A DNA stretch of 64,000 nucleotides from contig CP129480.1 in the NCBI GenBank assembly GCA_030583885.1, positions 3,908,714 through 3,972,713 on the forward strand, given 5' to 3'. A program made the translations under genes and the position numbers. Positions 8,234 through 16,374 of this stretch are shown here, piece by piece; positions within the stretch are counted from its first letter, which is position 1; the number at the start of each line of letters is the position of its first letter. Origin of the DNA: Anaerolineales bacterium (GTDB lineage: Bacteria; Chloroflexota; Anaerolineae; Anaerolineales; Villigracilaceae). The notes under the pieces are model-generated. The model was given only the letters and a program-made list of their open reading frames with translations. It did not search any database and was not told the DNA's origin.

Positions 8234-10666
8234 CTACAACAAACTGATTGGATCAATTTCAATCCGCCAATCGCCGGGCCGGATGTCACGCAACAGCGAA
8301 ACAGGATCCGGTCCGCGCAGGACGATCTGCCAGCGATACTCACCGTTCTGCTTTGCATAAAAGCACGGCACGGGTCCGATCAATTCTGTTTGATGACGGT
8401 CCTCCGCTTCGATCCTGACCTTGAGCCTGTCCGCCAGTTTGGCGGCGTCCGCCTCCGCCTTGAGATTATCCGCATGGCGATACTCCAGCCGCGCCAGTTT
8501 TGCGAATGGCGGATAACCTAATTGTTTGCGGTACTCCAACTCGCGTTGATAGAAACCGTTCACATCGTGTCCCGCCGCAAATCGGATCGCGTAATGCTCG
8601 GGCATGAAGGTCTGCAAAATGACCTTGCCGCCGCGCGAGGAGCGTCCCGCCCTGCCCGCCACCTGGGTAAGTGTTTGAAAGACCTTTTCACTTGCAAACG
8701 GGTCAGGCAGGTTTAACCCTACATCGGCAAGCACGATGCCAACCAGGGTCACCAATGGCAGATCGAGTCCCTTCGCAAGCATCTGCGTGCCGACCAGCAC
8801 ATCCGCCTGGTGATTGACGAAGTGCGTCAGGATAATCTCATGCGCGCCCTTTTGACGGGTCGTATCCCAATCCCAGCGTAACGTCCGCACCTGCGGGAAC
8901 ATGGATTTGATGTCCGCCTCCACCTTTTCGCTGCCCAAACCATACTCGCGGATCTGGTCGCTGTTGCATTGCGGACATTTGCCAGGTCGTTTGCGTGAAT
9001 ATCCGCAGTGGTGGCAAAGCAGCTGTTCCTTATTTTCCAAATGCAAGGTCAGCGGCGTTTCGCAATTGGGACACTTCAACACATACCCGCAGCCCCGGCA
9101 AAAGATGTACGTGGCGGTGCCCCGGCGGTTGAGGAAGATGATGGCCTGCTCATTGCGTGAGACCGTCTCCGCAAGCGACTCAGCCAGGCTGCGCGAGAAG
9201 ATTCCGCGATTGCCGTTCTTCAATTCCTCGCGCATATCCACCACCTGCACCGGAGGCAGAACAGAATCAGTGACACGCTTTGGCAAATCCAGTATTTCGA
9301 TCCTCCTGTTTTCCGACTGGTATCTTTGTTCCACGGTTGGCGTGGCGGAACCCATCACACAGACTGCGCCGCATAAATGCGCATACTCCTGCGCGGCGGT
9401 TACTGCGCTGTAATATGGCGGCTCGCTTTGATAATACGAAGCATCGTGGCACTCATCCACAACGATCAAACCAATCTTCGGCAGGGGTGAAAACAATGCC
9501 GAGCGTGCGCCAATGATGACGTTTAATTTCCCGTCACGAGCACGCCGCCAGGTATCGTATCGTTCGCCTTCCGAAAGTTTCGAATGCACCAATCCAACCT
9601 GCCCGGGGAAACGCGATAGAAACCGACGGACCGCCTGCGGGGTGAGCGCAATTTCAGGGACCAGAATGATCGCCTGTTTGCCGCGCCTGACAACCTCCTC
9701 CGCAGCGCGTACATAAATTTCCGTTTTGCCTGAACCCGTTACGCCATGAAGAAGAAAGACCGAGGGTTTGTCCTGGTTTTCGTCAAAGGTTGAAACACGT
9801 TCCAGAATTTGTTGGAGCGCAATGATTTGATCAGGCGTGAGCGCCAACTCATTGTTTTTTTCCTGATTCCCGATCTTCCCCAACGGGTCTCGAAAAATCT
9901 CGTTTTCAAACAGTCGGATCAAACCGCGCTCTTCGAGTTCCTGCAGGTCCGCGAGATTACAGCCTGCTTCGGCATAGATCCATGACAGGTTGATCGCATC
10001 CGGCTGTTGAATAAGAAATCGCAGTGCGGCCTGACGCCTCGCCAGAGTCTGTTTCGTGGAACCGAGCGATTCCATCACCGCTTCAGCCGCTTCGGGCTTA
10101 ACCGACAGTTGAGCGACGCGAATATGCTTGGGTCTCACCCGGGCAGGCGGCAGAACGTTCCTCGTGGACAGCACGCCTTTCTTTACCAAAATGTTCGCCG
10201 TCTTGCGCCAGTCCACTTTGGCGAAATGGGAGTCGATCTGGCGTCCGCGCAGGGTGCCGCGATCACGAAGAAGGTTGACGAGACGTGTTGCGATCTTCGA
10301 TGTTTCGTCTTCGTAATCTTTTATGCGCAATTCGAAGGATATATCTGCTTGTTGGGACAAGCCAGTTGGAATCATCAACCCCACGATGGCAGCCAGCGGA
10401 TTCAGCGTGGACTCTGCCATACGAATGGCAAGTGCAATTTGCGGCGGAGTCAGAACAGGGGCAGGATCGAGCAGGTCGGTTATCGGCTTGGGATTCTGGA
10501 TGGGGGAGGCATCCGTTAATTCGATGACAATGCCCTGCACCGTCCGCTCCCCAAACGGCGCAACAATGAGACAGCCCGCCTGAATGTGCGGGGCAAATTC
10601 CGCAGGAATGGAATAATCAAAAAGCCCGGAGATTGCAGAAACGTTAACAGCGATGCGCGCATACAT
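8234..10666 (-). CDS. priA: Primosomal protein N' (PriA helicase)
   Basis: About 810 residues, the usual PriA length. PriA recognises stalled forks and reloads the replisome. Seen: the N-terminal 3'-DNA-binding region (ARIAVNVSAISGLFDYSIP), Walker A (GVTGSGKTEIY), a DEAH-type box (VVDECHD), and the zinc-binding insert with paired Cys motifs (CRGCGYVLKCPNC, CHHCGYSRKRPGKCPQC), followed by helicase motif VI (QVAGRAGRSSRGG). ATG 10666 is preferred over an ATG 21 bp upstream because MYARIAVNV matches the conserved family start; neither has a clear ribosome-binding site. It is divergent from the 10708 gene with only about 40 bp between. Confidence 0.95.
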   Translation of the reverse strand: MYARIAVNVSAISGLFDYSIPAEFAPHIQAGCLIVAPFGERTVQGIVIELTDASPIQNPKPITDLLDPAPVLTPPQIALAIRMAESTLNPLAAIVGLMIPTGLSQQADISFELRIKDYEDETSKIATRLVNLLRDRGTLRGRQIDSHFAKVDWRKTANILVKKGVLSTRNVLPPARVRPKHIRVAQLSVKPEAAEAVMESLGSTKQTLARRQAALRFLIQQPDAINLSWIYAEAGCNLADLQELEERGLIRLFENEIFRDPLGKIGNQEKNNELALTPDQIIALQQILERVSTFDENQDKPSVFLLHGVTGSGKTEIYVRAAEEVVRRGKQAIILVPEIALTPQAVRRFLSRFPGQVGLVHSKLSEGERYDTWRRARDGKLNVIIGARSALFSPLPKIGLIVVDECHDASYYQSEPPYYSAVTAAQEYAHLCGAVCVMGSATPTVEQRYQSENRRIEILDLPKRVTDSVLPPVQVVDMREELKNGNRGIFSRSLAESLAETVSRNEQAIIFLNRRGTATYIFCRGCGYVLKCPNCETPLTLHLENKEQLLCHHCGYSRKRPGKCPQCNSDQIREYGLGSEKVEADIKSMFPQVRTLRWDWDTTRQKGAHEIILTHFVNHQADVLVGTQMLAKGLDLPLVTLVGIVLADVGLNLPDPFASEKVFQTLTQVAGRAGRSSRGGKVILQTFMPEHYAIRFAAGHDVNGFYQRELEYRKQLGYPPFAKLARLEYRHADNLKAEADAAKLADRLKVRIEAEDRHQTELIGPVPCFYAKQNGEYRWQIVLRGPDPVSLLRDIRPGDWRIEIDPISLL

Positions 10667-10707
10667 GGAATGATTATAATGGTACAAAGGTTGAAAAAGG
10701 AGCCCCC

Positions 10708-11145
10708 ATGACTATAACCATCATCGGCATTGGAGCAGCTGTCATCGTAATTTCGGTGGTCCTGCTTGCGTTCATGTTCATCAAATCCAATCAGGTCAAC
10801 CTGACGAAAAAAACGGAGGACAAACCGGAATGGATGCGCTCCACTCCGCCGCCGGAAACGGTTGAAGCAACCACTGCCAGCCAGGGCGGCGTGGGGCTGT
10901 ATCACCAGGAGGAGGGGGAGCGGCTGGCATCCCCGTTTGCCGAGCAACTGGAGGATATTCTAAAAGCCAGATTGGCGGCGGATCCGACACTGAAGGATTT
11001 TACGATTGACCTTGCAACGGGTAAAGGCTATGAACTGGAAATATGGGTGAACGGCAGCAAGTACACATCCATCGATGAACTGCCGTCCGAAAAATTAAAG
11101 AGTGTGTTCCGTGAAGCGGTGGATGAGTGGGACAGCAGGAAGTGA
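10708..11145 (+). CDS. Small single-pass membrane protein of unknown function
   Basis: 145 residues: an N-terminal membrane helix (about 3-25), a Lys/Pro-rich linker (about 30-60) and a soluble C-terminal domain (about 70-145) with LEDILKARLAADPTLKDFTIDL and YELEIWVNG. I do not recognise the domain. AAGGAG lies 6 bases before ATG 10708. Coding is supported by its regular composition, clean start signal and fit between divergent and convergent neighbours. Confidence 0.75.
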   Translation: MTITIIGIGAAVIVISVVLLAFMFIKSNQVNLTKKTEDKPEWMRSTPPPETVEATTASQGGVGLYHQEEGERLASPFAEQLEDILKARLAADPTLKDFTIDLATGKGYELEIWVNGSKYTSIDELPSEKLKSVFREAVDEWDSRK

Positions 11146-11159
11146 GCCAACAAGGCATG

Positions 11160-11181
11160 GCGCAGGGGACAAGCCCTGCGC
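11160..11181. terminator. Hairpin between convergent genes
   Basis: Perfect 8-bp stem GCGCAGGG / CCCTGCGC with a GACAAG loop, between the convergent 10708 and 11182 genes. It has no strong T run. Confidence 0.45.
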
Positions 11182-12012
11182 TCATGATTTAATGACAACA
11201 GCCGCGCCGTACCCCACCACGGACGAATAATCTTTTGTAACGTCGCCCGATGTGGCGTAGTGCAGGATTTGGACTTTATCCGCACCGAGGCTCTGGGTGG
11301 CCCAAAGTGTTGCGGCAACCGCAGCGTGTCCGCAGGCGAAGCCTTTGCCTGTATGTTCGGCTTCGAAGATGGAAGGGGGATCGAATGACTCAAAACGCCG
11401 CAACATTTCGTGGTCCAGGAGATTTGCAGTCCCTTGATCGTAGAAATGGGAGAGGTCGGTGGAGGCGACGATGACGGAGTTTTTGTTTTTGAGTATGTGC
11501 GCCAACGCCAGCCCCAATTTTTGGGCCACGCCCTGCTCCTGTGCGCAGATCATCACCGGCAAAAGCTTGAAGCCATTTTGGAAAACGCGCTGTAAAAACG
11601 GGAGCTCAATTTCGAGTGAATGTTCGTTGTCATTTGGAATGGGGGTGATGGGGATGTCGAGATTTTTTTGCAGCTCTTCCAGAACGGATTCATCCACTTC
11701 GATGCTGCCAAGAGGCGTGGCATAGGCTTGATGGCTGGTGGTAATGAGCGGATACGGTGCGTAGTTATGAAACGGCGAAAGGATTACAACCAGTTCGGGG
11801 CTGAGTCCGCGCAGCGCGGCGAAGGCGTACGCGGCAACTGCGCCTGAATATGTATGACCTGCGTGGGGGGCGATGACGGCGATGATTTCCCCTTTGATTT
11901 CAGGCACGCTTGCTTCCGCAAGATACTTATCCACGCGGGCGGCGAGGGATTTTGGATTGCCTTCGTACCACGTCCCCGCGATGGGAGAGGGACGGAGGTC
12001 AAGCACGTTCAT
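11182..12012 (-). CDS. MEMO1-family protein (AmmeMemoRadiSam system protein B)
   Basis: 276 residues covering the whole MEMO1 fold, a class III dioxygenase-like family. Seen: the start pattern GTWYEGNPKSLAARVDKYL, IAPHAGHTYSGAVAAYAF (His of the metal-like site), VSTDLSHFYDQG-like segment (ASTDLSHF) and CGHAAVAATL near the C-terminus. Bacterial members often accompany an AMMECR1 protein and a radical SAM enzyme; neither is present here. The biochemical role is unsettled. Confidence 0.85.
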   Translation of the reverse strand: MNVLDLRPSPIAGTWYEGNPKSLAARVDKYLAEASVPEIKGEIIAVIAPHAGHTYSGAVAAYAFAALRGLSPELVVILSPFHNYAPYPLITTSHQAYATPLGSIEVDESVLEELQKNLDIPITPIPNDNEHSLEIELPFLQRVFQNGFKLLPVMICAQEQGVAQKLGLALAHILKNKNSVIVASTDLSHFYDQGTANLLDHEMLRRFESFDPPSIFEAEHTGKGFACGHAAVAATLWATQSLGADKVQILHYATSGDVTKDYSSVVGYGAAVVIKS

Positions 12013-12082
12013 GAATCTATTGTAGCATTAAACAATCAGTGCAAATATTGAATTTTCCTCCCATTTGGATTATAAGACCTGC

Positions 12083-13213
12083 ATGACCCTTCAAACCTTT
12101 CAAACCCTCATCCCGCCCGGCTTTATTGACCTGGGCGCCGGCGACCCTCAACTTGAACTCCTCCCCCTGCAATTGCTTCGCACTGCCGCGCAGGAGCGGC
12201 TCGGTCAAAACGACCATGCCTTTTTGCAATACGGCGCCGAGCAGGGCGATGGATATTTCCGCGATGCCCTCGCAAACTTTTTAACGCCGCGGTACGGCTT
12301 TCCTGTTTCTCATGACGGACTTTTCGTCACCACGGGCATCTCCGCGGCGCTCGACCTGCTCTGCACACTTTACACAAAACCCGGTGACACCATCTTAGTG
12401 GAGGAGCCGACCTATTTTCTCGCATTGCGCATCTTTGCAGACCATGACCTTAACGTCGTCTCCATTCGGACCGATGAGGCGGGTCTCGACATGGACGCTT
12501 TATCCGACGCCTTGAAAACACACCGGCCAAAATTCTTCTACATCATCCCCACCTTTCAAAACCCCAGCGGACATACCCTGCCGCCCGAACGCCGCGAGCA
12601 GATCGTATCCCTCGCGCAAAAGCATGATTTCCTGATCTTCGCAGACGAGGTCTATCAATTCCTTTGCTACACGCAGGCCCCGCCAAAACCTTTCGGCGCA
12701 TACATTGACTCGGAACATGTGATCGCCTTAAGTTCATTTTCAAAAATCCTTGCGCCCGGTCTGCGGCTGGGATGGATGCATACCCACCCAGCCATTATGC
12801 ACAGGCTCAACACCTGCGGCCTGCTGGACAGCGGCGGCGGAATGAATCCATTCACTTCTGCCATTCTGCGCACTGTGATCGAAAGCGGCGGACTTGAAAA
12901 AAATATTGCAAAACTTGTGAAAGTATTCAGCAAACGTGTAAAAACCATGGCTGAATCCCTGCGAAGACATGTACCGCAGGCACAATTCACCACACCGCAC
13001 GGCGGATACTTCTTCTGGCTGCGCCTGCCAAACAATGACACACAGGAAATCCAAAAAAAGGCGCAAGCCCATCAAATGGGTTTGCGCCCCGGTATCCGCT
13101 TCTCCAGCCGGAATGGTCTGCGGGATTATATGCGATTAAGCATTTCGTTCTACGAAGATGAGCAAATCAGCGAAGGCATCTTGCGATTAAAGAATTGCAT
13201 GGAGGGAAATTAA
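12083..13213 (+). CDS. PLP-dependent aminotransferase, class I/II
   Basis: 376 residues. Fold type I aminotransferase: GDPQLELLP near the start, FVTTGISAALDLLC (cofactor phosphate region), IPTFQNPSGHTLP, DEVYQFL (Asp to the pyridine N) and SSFSKILAPGLRLGW with the Schiff-base Lys at about 230. This matches the 2-aminoadipate/MocR-catalytic-domain type that acts on alpha-amino acids. The substrate cannot be assigned. ATG 12083 is used; an upstream in-frame TTG at 12065 lacks support. Divergent from the MEMO1 gene and closed by a hairpin at 13216. Confidence 0.85.
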   Translation: MTLQTFQTLIPPGFIDLGAGDPQLELLPLQLLRTAAQERLGQNDHAFLQYGAEQGDGYFRDALANFLTPRYGFPVSHDGLFVTTGISAALDLLCTLYTKPGDTILVEEPTYFLALRIFADHDLNVVSIRTDEAGLDMDALSDALKTHRPKFFYIIPTFQNPSGHTLPPERREQIVSLAQKHDFLIFADEVYQFLCYTQAPPKPFGAYIDSEHVIALSSFSKILAPGLRLGWMHTHPAIMHRLNTCGLLDSGGGMNPFTSAILRTVIESGGLEKNIAKLVKVFSKRVKTMAESLRRHVPQAQFTTPHGGYFFWLRLPNNDTQEIQKKAQAHQMGLRPGIRFSSRNGLRDYMRLSISFYEDEQISEGILRLKNCMEGN

Positions 13214-13215
13214 AA

Positions 13216-13235
13216 GGCGGGCATCTCTGCCCGCC
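13216..13235. terminator. Convergent hairpin terminator
   Basis: GGCGGGCA / TGCCCGCC with a TCTC loop; on the minus strand it is followed by TTTTAATTT, so it mainly serves the Fe-S oxidoreductase gene. Confidence 0.7.
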
Positions 13236-13256
13236 CAAACAAATCACTAAAATCGT

Positions 13257-15242
13257 CTACTTCAACCGCTCCGCCACGATCTCTGCCACATCCTTGATCT
13301 GCATCCCGCTGCCCTTGTCTTTTGCGGCATCGGTCATCATCGTCAAACAGAAGGGACAGCCCACCGCCACCGTATCCGCGCCCGTGGATTTGGCTTCATC
13401 AAAGCGGGCCATATTCACGCGCGCCGTGCCTTCCTCCTCCTCCTTCCACATTTGCGCGCCGCCCGCGCCGCAGCAAAACGACTTGGCTCCATTGCGCGGC
13501 ATCTCCACCGTCTCCACACCAGCGGACTTCAACGAATCACGCGGCGCATCGGTGACCTTGTTATGCCTGCCCAGATAGCACGGGTCATGGAAGGTGACCT
13601 TCATATTGTCGCCTTCCAAATTCATGGAGATCTTCCCAGCACCGACCAATTCATTAATAAGTTGGGTATGATGGATGACCTGATAATTCCCACCGAAGGC
13701 GGGATATTCATTCTTGATGGTATGCAGACAATGCGGACAGGTCGTCACGATCCGTTTTGGTGCGACTTCATTCAGAATTTCCACATTCTGTGAAGCCAGG
13801 CCAAAGAAAATGTCTTCACGTCCCGCACGGCGGGCTGAATCGCCTGTGCAGGCTTCGTTATTTCCAAGCACCGCATAATTGACACCGGCCGCGTTCAGGA
13901 TCTTCGCAAAGGCCTGTGCGGTCTTTTGCGCACGCGAGTCGGTTGCGGGAGCGCAGCCCACCCACCATAAAATCTCCGGTTCAGCATTTTGCTCAATCGT
14001 CGGAACGGACATGTCTTCCGCCCACTTCATGCGGTCAGCCTGCGAAACATTCCACGGATTTTGATTGCGTTCCATGCCTTTGAACGCGCTTTCCAATTGT
14101 TTGGGGAACGCGCTTTCCATCATGGATAGATTTCTGCGGATGTCCAAAATATCGCGCATGGGTTCATTTCCAACAGGGCAGATGTCCACACACGCGCCGC
14201 AGGCGGTGCATGCCCAAACGGCTTCATCCGAAATCAACTCCGTCAGGGCGACATCGGTTGTGCCGCCATCGTTCAAGTGATAGCGCTTGTTAATTTCCAG
14301 TGCGGCGGGCGATAACAGCTTTCCAGTGGTGTACGCGGGACAAACCTCCTGACAGCGGAAGCACATGATACACGCGTAGCTGTCCAGGATCTGCTCCCAG
14401 CCCAAATCCTTCATTTTCGCCGCGCCGAATTGTTCGATGGACTGGTCCTCAAGATTGATGTAACTCAGTTCGCCGATGGATTTTCTTTCGGGTTTCAACG
14501 CAAAATTGATCGGCGCAAAAAATAAATGGATATGTTTTGAATAGGGGAAATACGGAAGAAAAGCAACCACCGCGCCAATGGACAGCCAGAACGCAATGTG
14601 TTCCCCCGCAACTAGAATCTGCGCATCCACATTTGACCATAAGCCTGATACGGCTGAGATGCTTGGCTGCCAGCTGTCTGTATGACCCGCCAGCGCCAGA
14701 TTGAACGACTCTCCCAAAAACCGTGCCGCATTGTGGACAAGGATGAACGTGGCAACGATCGCTGAATCACGCAGGATTCCAAAGCGTGCCTTCGGGTGAA
14801 GCAGTGTCGTCTCGCGCGTGGACAGAGTCGCAGGTCGCAGGAGGAAGCGGCGGAATGCCATCGCGAGGATGCCGAGGATAATGGCCACATTTGCCACGTC
14901 CGCAATCAGGCGGTAGATGTCGCCAAACCTGCCGCTGTCATCCAGCAGGCGAAATCCTGTGTAGGCGTAGATCAGGTCCGCGAGGTTGATTAAAAGGAAT
15001 GAAAGAAAACCCCAGCCGATCAGGGCATGCAGAATGCTGGATCCCAGACGAAAACGAAAAACGGGTTGGAACAGCCCCACCTTGACGATGAGTTCTCCAA
15101 TCCGTTTCCAGATGAGCGACCAGGTGATACTCCCCTGCCCGCTGGCGATATGAGCGACGATGCGCATCATACCGCGGTATGTGAAAAAAAGTGAAACGAG
15201 TACGGCAATTGCAAAGAGGATTTTTTCAACAAGTGTGAGCAT
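13257..15242 (-). CDS. Membrane-bound Fe-S oxidoreductase, HdrD-like (probable ETF:quinone electron carrier)
   Basis: 661 residues. Membrane helices similar to nitrate reductase gamma (about 1-250) carry heme/quinone-type histidines, followed by two 4Fe-4S motifs (CIMCFRCQEVCP and CTACGACVDICPVGNEP) and two CCG domains (TCPHCLHT and SFCCGAGGAQMW). This is the arrangement of the former DUF224 proteins proposed to pass electrons from ETF to menaquinone. EtfAB is encoded 4.5 kb away. ATG 15242 is chosen over an in-frame ATG at 15365 because GGAGGT lies 3 bases before it and the extra 41 codons run through an interspersed repeat (15266-15305). Confidence 0.85.
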   Translation of the reverse strand: MLTLVEKILFAIAVLVSLFFTYRGMMRIVAHIASGQGSITWSLIWKRIGELIVKVGLFQPVFRFRLGSSILHALIGWGFLSFLLINLADLIYAYTGFRLLDDSGRFGDIYRLIADVANVAIILGILAMAFRRFLLRPATLSTRETTLLHPKARFGILRDSAIVATFILVHNAARFLGESFNLALAGHTDSWQPSISAVSGLWSNVDAQILVAGEHIAFWLSIGAVVAFLPYFPYSKHIHLFFAPINFALKPERKSIGELSYINLEDQSIEQFGAAKMKDLGWEQILDSYACIMCFRCQEVCPAYTTGKLLSPAALEINKRYHLNDGGTTDVALTELISDEAVWACTACGACVDICPVGNEPMRDILDIRRNLSMMESAFPKQLESAFKGMERNQNPWNVSQADRMKWAEDMSVPTIEQNAEPEILWWVGCAPATDSRAQKTAQAFAKILNAAGVNYAVLGNNEACTGDSARRAGREDIFFGLASQNVEILNEVAPKRIVTTCPHCLHTIKNEYPAFGGNYQVIHHTQLINELVGAGKISMNLEGDNMKVTFHDPCYLGRHNKVTDAPRDSLKSAGVETVEMPRNGAKSFCCGAGGAQMWKEEEEGTARVNMARFDEAKSTGADTVAVGCPFCLTMMTDAAKDKGSGMQIKDVAEIVAERLK

Positions 15243-15265
15243 GATACCTCCGACTTCAGCGATGT

Positions 15266-15305
15266 GGGGATTGCTTCGGATGAAAAGCGCCATCCTCGCA
15301 ATGAC
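15266..15305. repeat. Interspersed repeat copy (GATTGCTTCG ... CTCGCAATGAC type)
   Basis: Starts GGGATTGCTTCGG and ends CCTCGCAATGAC. Related copies lie at 33785-33851 and 61914-62024. All three are intergenic. Confidence 0.6.
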
Positions 15306-15354
15306 ATCCATTTGATTTGTTAAGTTTAGCACAAGTTTGAACAGGTCACGCTTT

Positions 15355-16269
15355 TTAATTGCCATCCTGCGCGCAGCGGAACCCGCGGCTTAACCCGGCG
15401 GAATACGGTTGATGACGGTAACGGCGGGTTATTGAAATTTCACGCCCGTCCTCGTTGTAGGAGCCACTGCGCAAGGACCGTTCCTGCCCGTCTGCGGGCC
15501 CCTGCGGATTGTTGTAAGGGGTCGAGAGATAGTAGTGCGGGTCATACCAGTCTGCCACCCATTCGCGCGCATTACCGGACATGTTCAGAGCGCCATACGG
15601 GCTTGCCCCCAGCGGATAGCGGTGGACCGAAACCGCCTCGTGAATCAGGCTCTCGCGGAAATTCGCCAGGCGCGGATTCGGCGGCTCGTTCCCCCAGGGA
15701 TACAAGCGCCCGTCTATACCGCGCGCGGCTTTTTCCCACTCTGCCTCCGTGGGCAGGCGCCTGCCTGCCCATTGACAATAGACCTGCGCCTGCTCCCAGG
15801 TGACGTAGGTCACGGGATGATCCCGATACATCCAATTTTCGTAATAGACATTGTCTGAGACAAGCCCCATGCAGCCTCCAGCCCGCATGCATGTTCGATA
15901 CATGGCATTGCTGACTTCATATTTATCGATCCAAAACGCATCCAGATGGACGGTGTGCTGGGGGGAATCAGCACCGCTGCTCTCGTTCCCCCTGCCCATG
16001 AGAAACTCTCCCTCAGGTACCAGAACCTGCACCATCCCATCTGCTTGCGAAGTTTTCACATCCACCGGGATGACGGATGATTTACGCCCGATGTTGAAGG
16101 AGGCAATATCCAAACGGATTCTTTCCATGCTCAATGTGCCGTTTTGGTAGACGTTGTAGAAACGAATCAATACATCTAAATTCCAAATGGAAGTGACGGT
16201 AATTAATACAACAATGAAAAATGACAGGGCTGTATAGAATTTTTTGTTCTTGAATAACTTCATTTCCAA
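15355..16269 (-). CDS. Formylglycine-generating-enzyme-like (SUMF1) membrane-anchored protein
   Basis: 304 residues. N-terminal membrane segment (about 11-30), linker, then an FGE-sulfatase domain (about 80-304): FLMGRGNESSGADSPQHTV, FWIDKYEVSNAMYRTC, RRLPTEAEWEKAARG, GNAREWVADWYDPHYY and the C-terminal SRGFRCAQ. The region that carries the paired catalytic cysteines in true FGEs reads SGSYNEDGREISITRRYRH here, without them, so it is probably a non-catalytic binding or structural member. It lies downstream of a strong terminator, as a single-gene unit. Confidence 0.85.
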   Translation of the reverse strand: MEMKLFKNKKFYTALSFFIVVLITVTSIWNLDVLIRFYNVYQNGTLSMERIRLDIASFNIGRKSSVIPVDVKTSQADGMVQVLVPEGEFLMGRGNESSGADSPQHTVHLDAFWIDKYEVSNAMYRTCMRAGGCMGLVSDNVYYENWMYRDHPVTYVTWEQAQVYCQWAGRRLPTEAEWEKAARGIDGRLYPWGNEPPNPRLANFRESLIHEAVSVHRYPLGASPYGALNMSGNAREWVADWYDPHYYLSTPYNNPQGPADGQERSLRSGSYNEDGREISITRRYRHQPYSAGLSRGFRCAQDGN

Positions 16270-16317
16270 ATTTGCCTTCGTTTTTTTGATAATCCTGCCT
16301 GATTTTACACGGGATTC

Positions 16318-16359
16318 AAAAAGCCCGCCGGGATATTGAATATCCCGGCGGGCTTTTTT
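16318..16359 (-). terminator. Strong terminator after the sortase-fusion gene
   Basis: Near-perfect stem of about 18 bp (AAAAAGCCCGCCGGGATA / TATCCCGGCGGGCTTTTT) with a 5-nt TTGAA loop and T runs on both strands. Confidence 0.92.
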
Positions 16360-16374
16360 ATGGTACGGTGCTGG

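Noticed and set aside
15243..15365. N-terminal extension of the Fe-S oxidoreductase
   Set aside because: It runs through an interspersed repeat and the ribosome-binding site is at 15246-15251.
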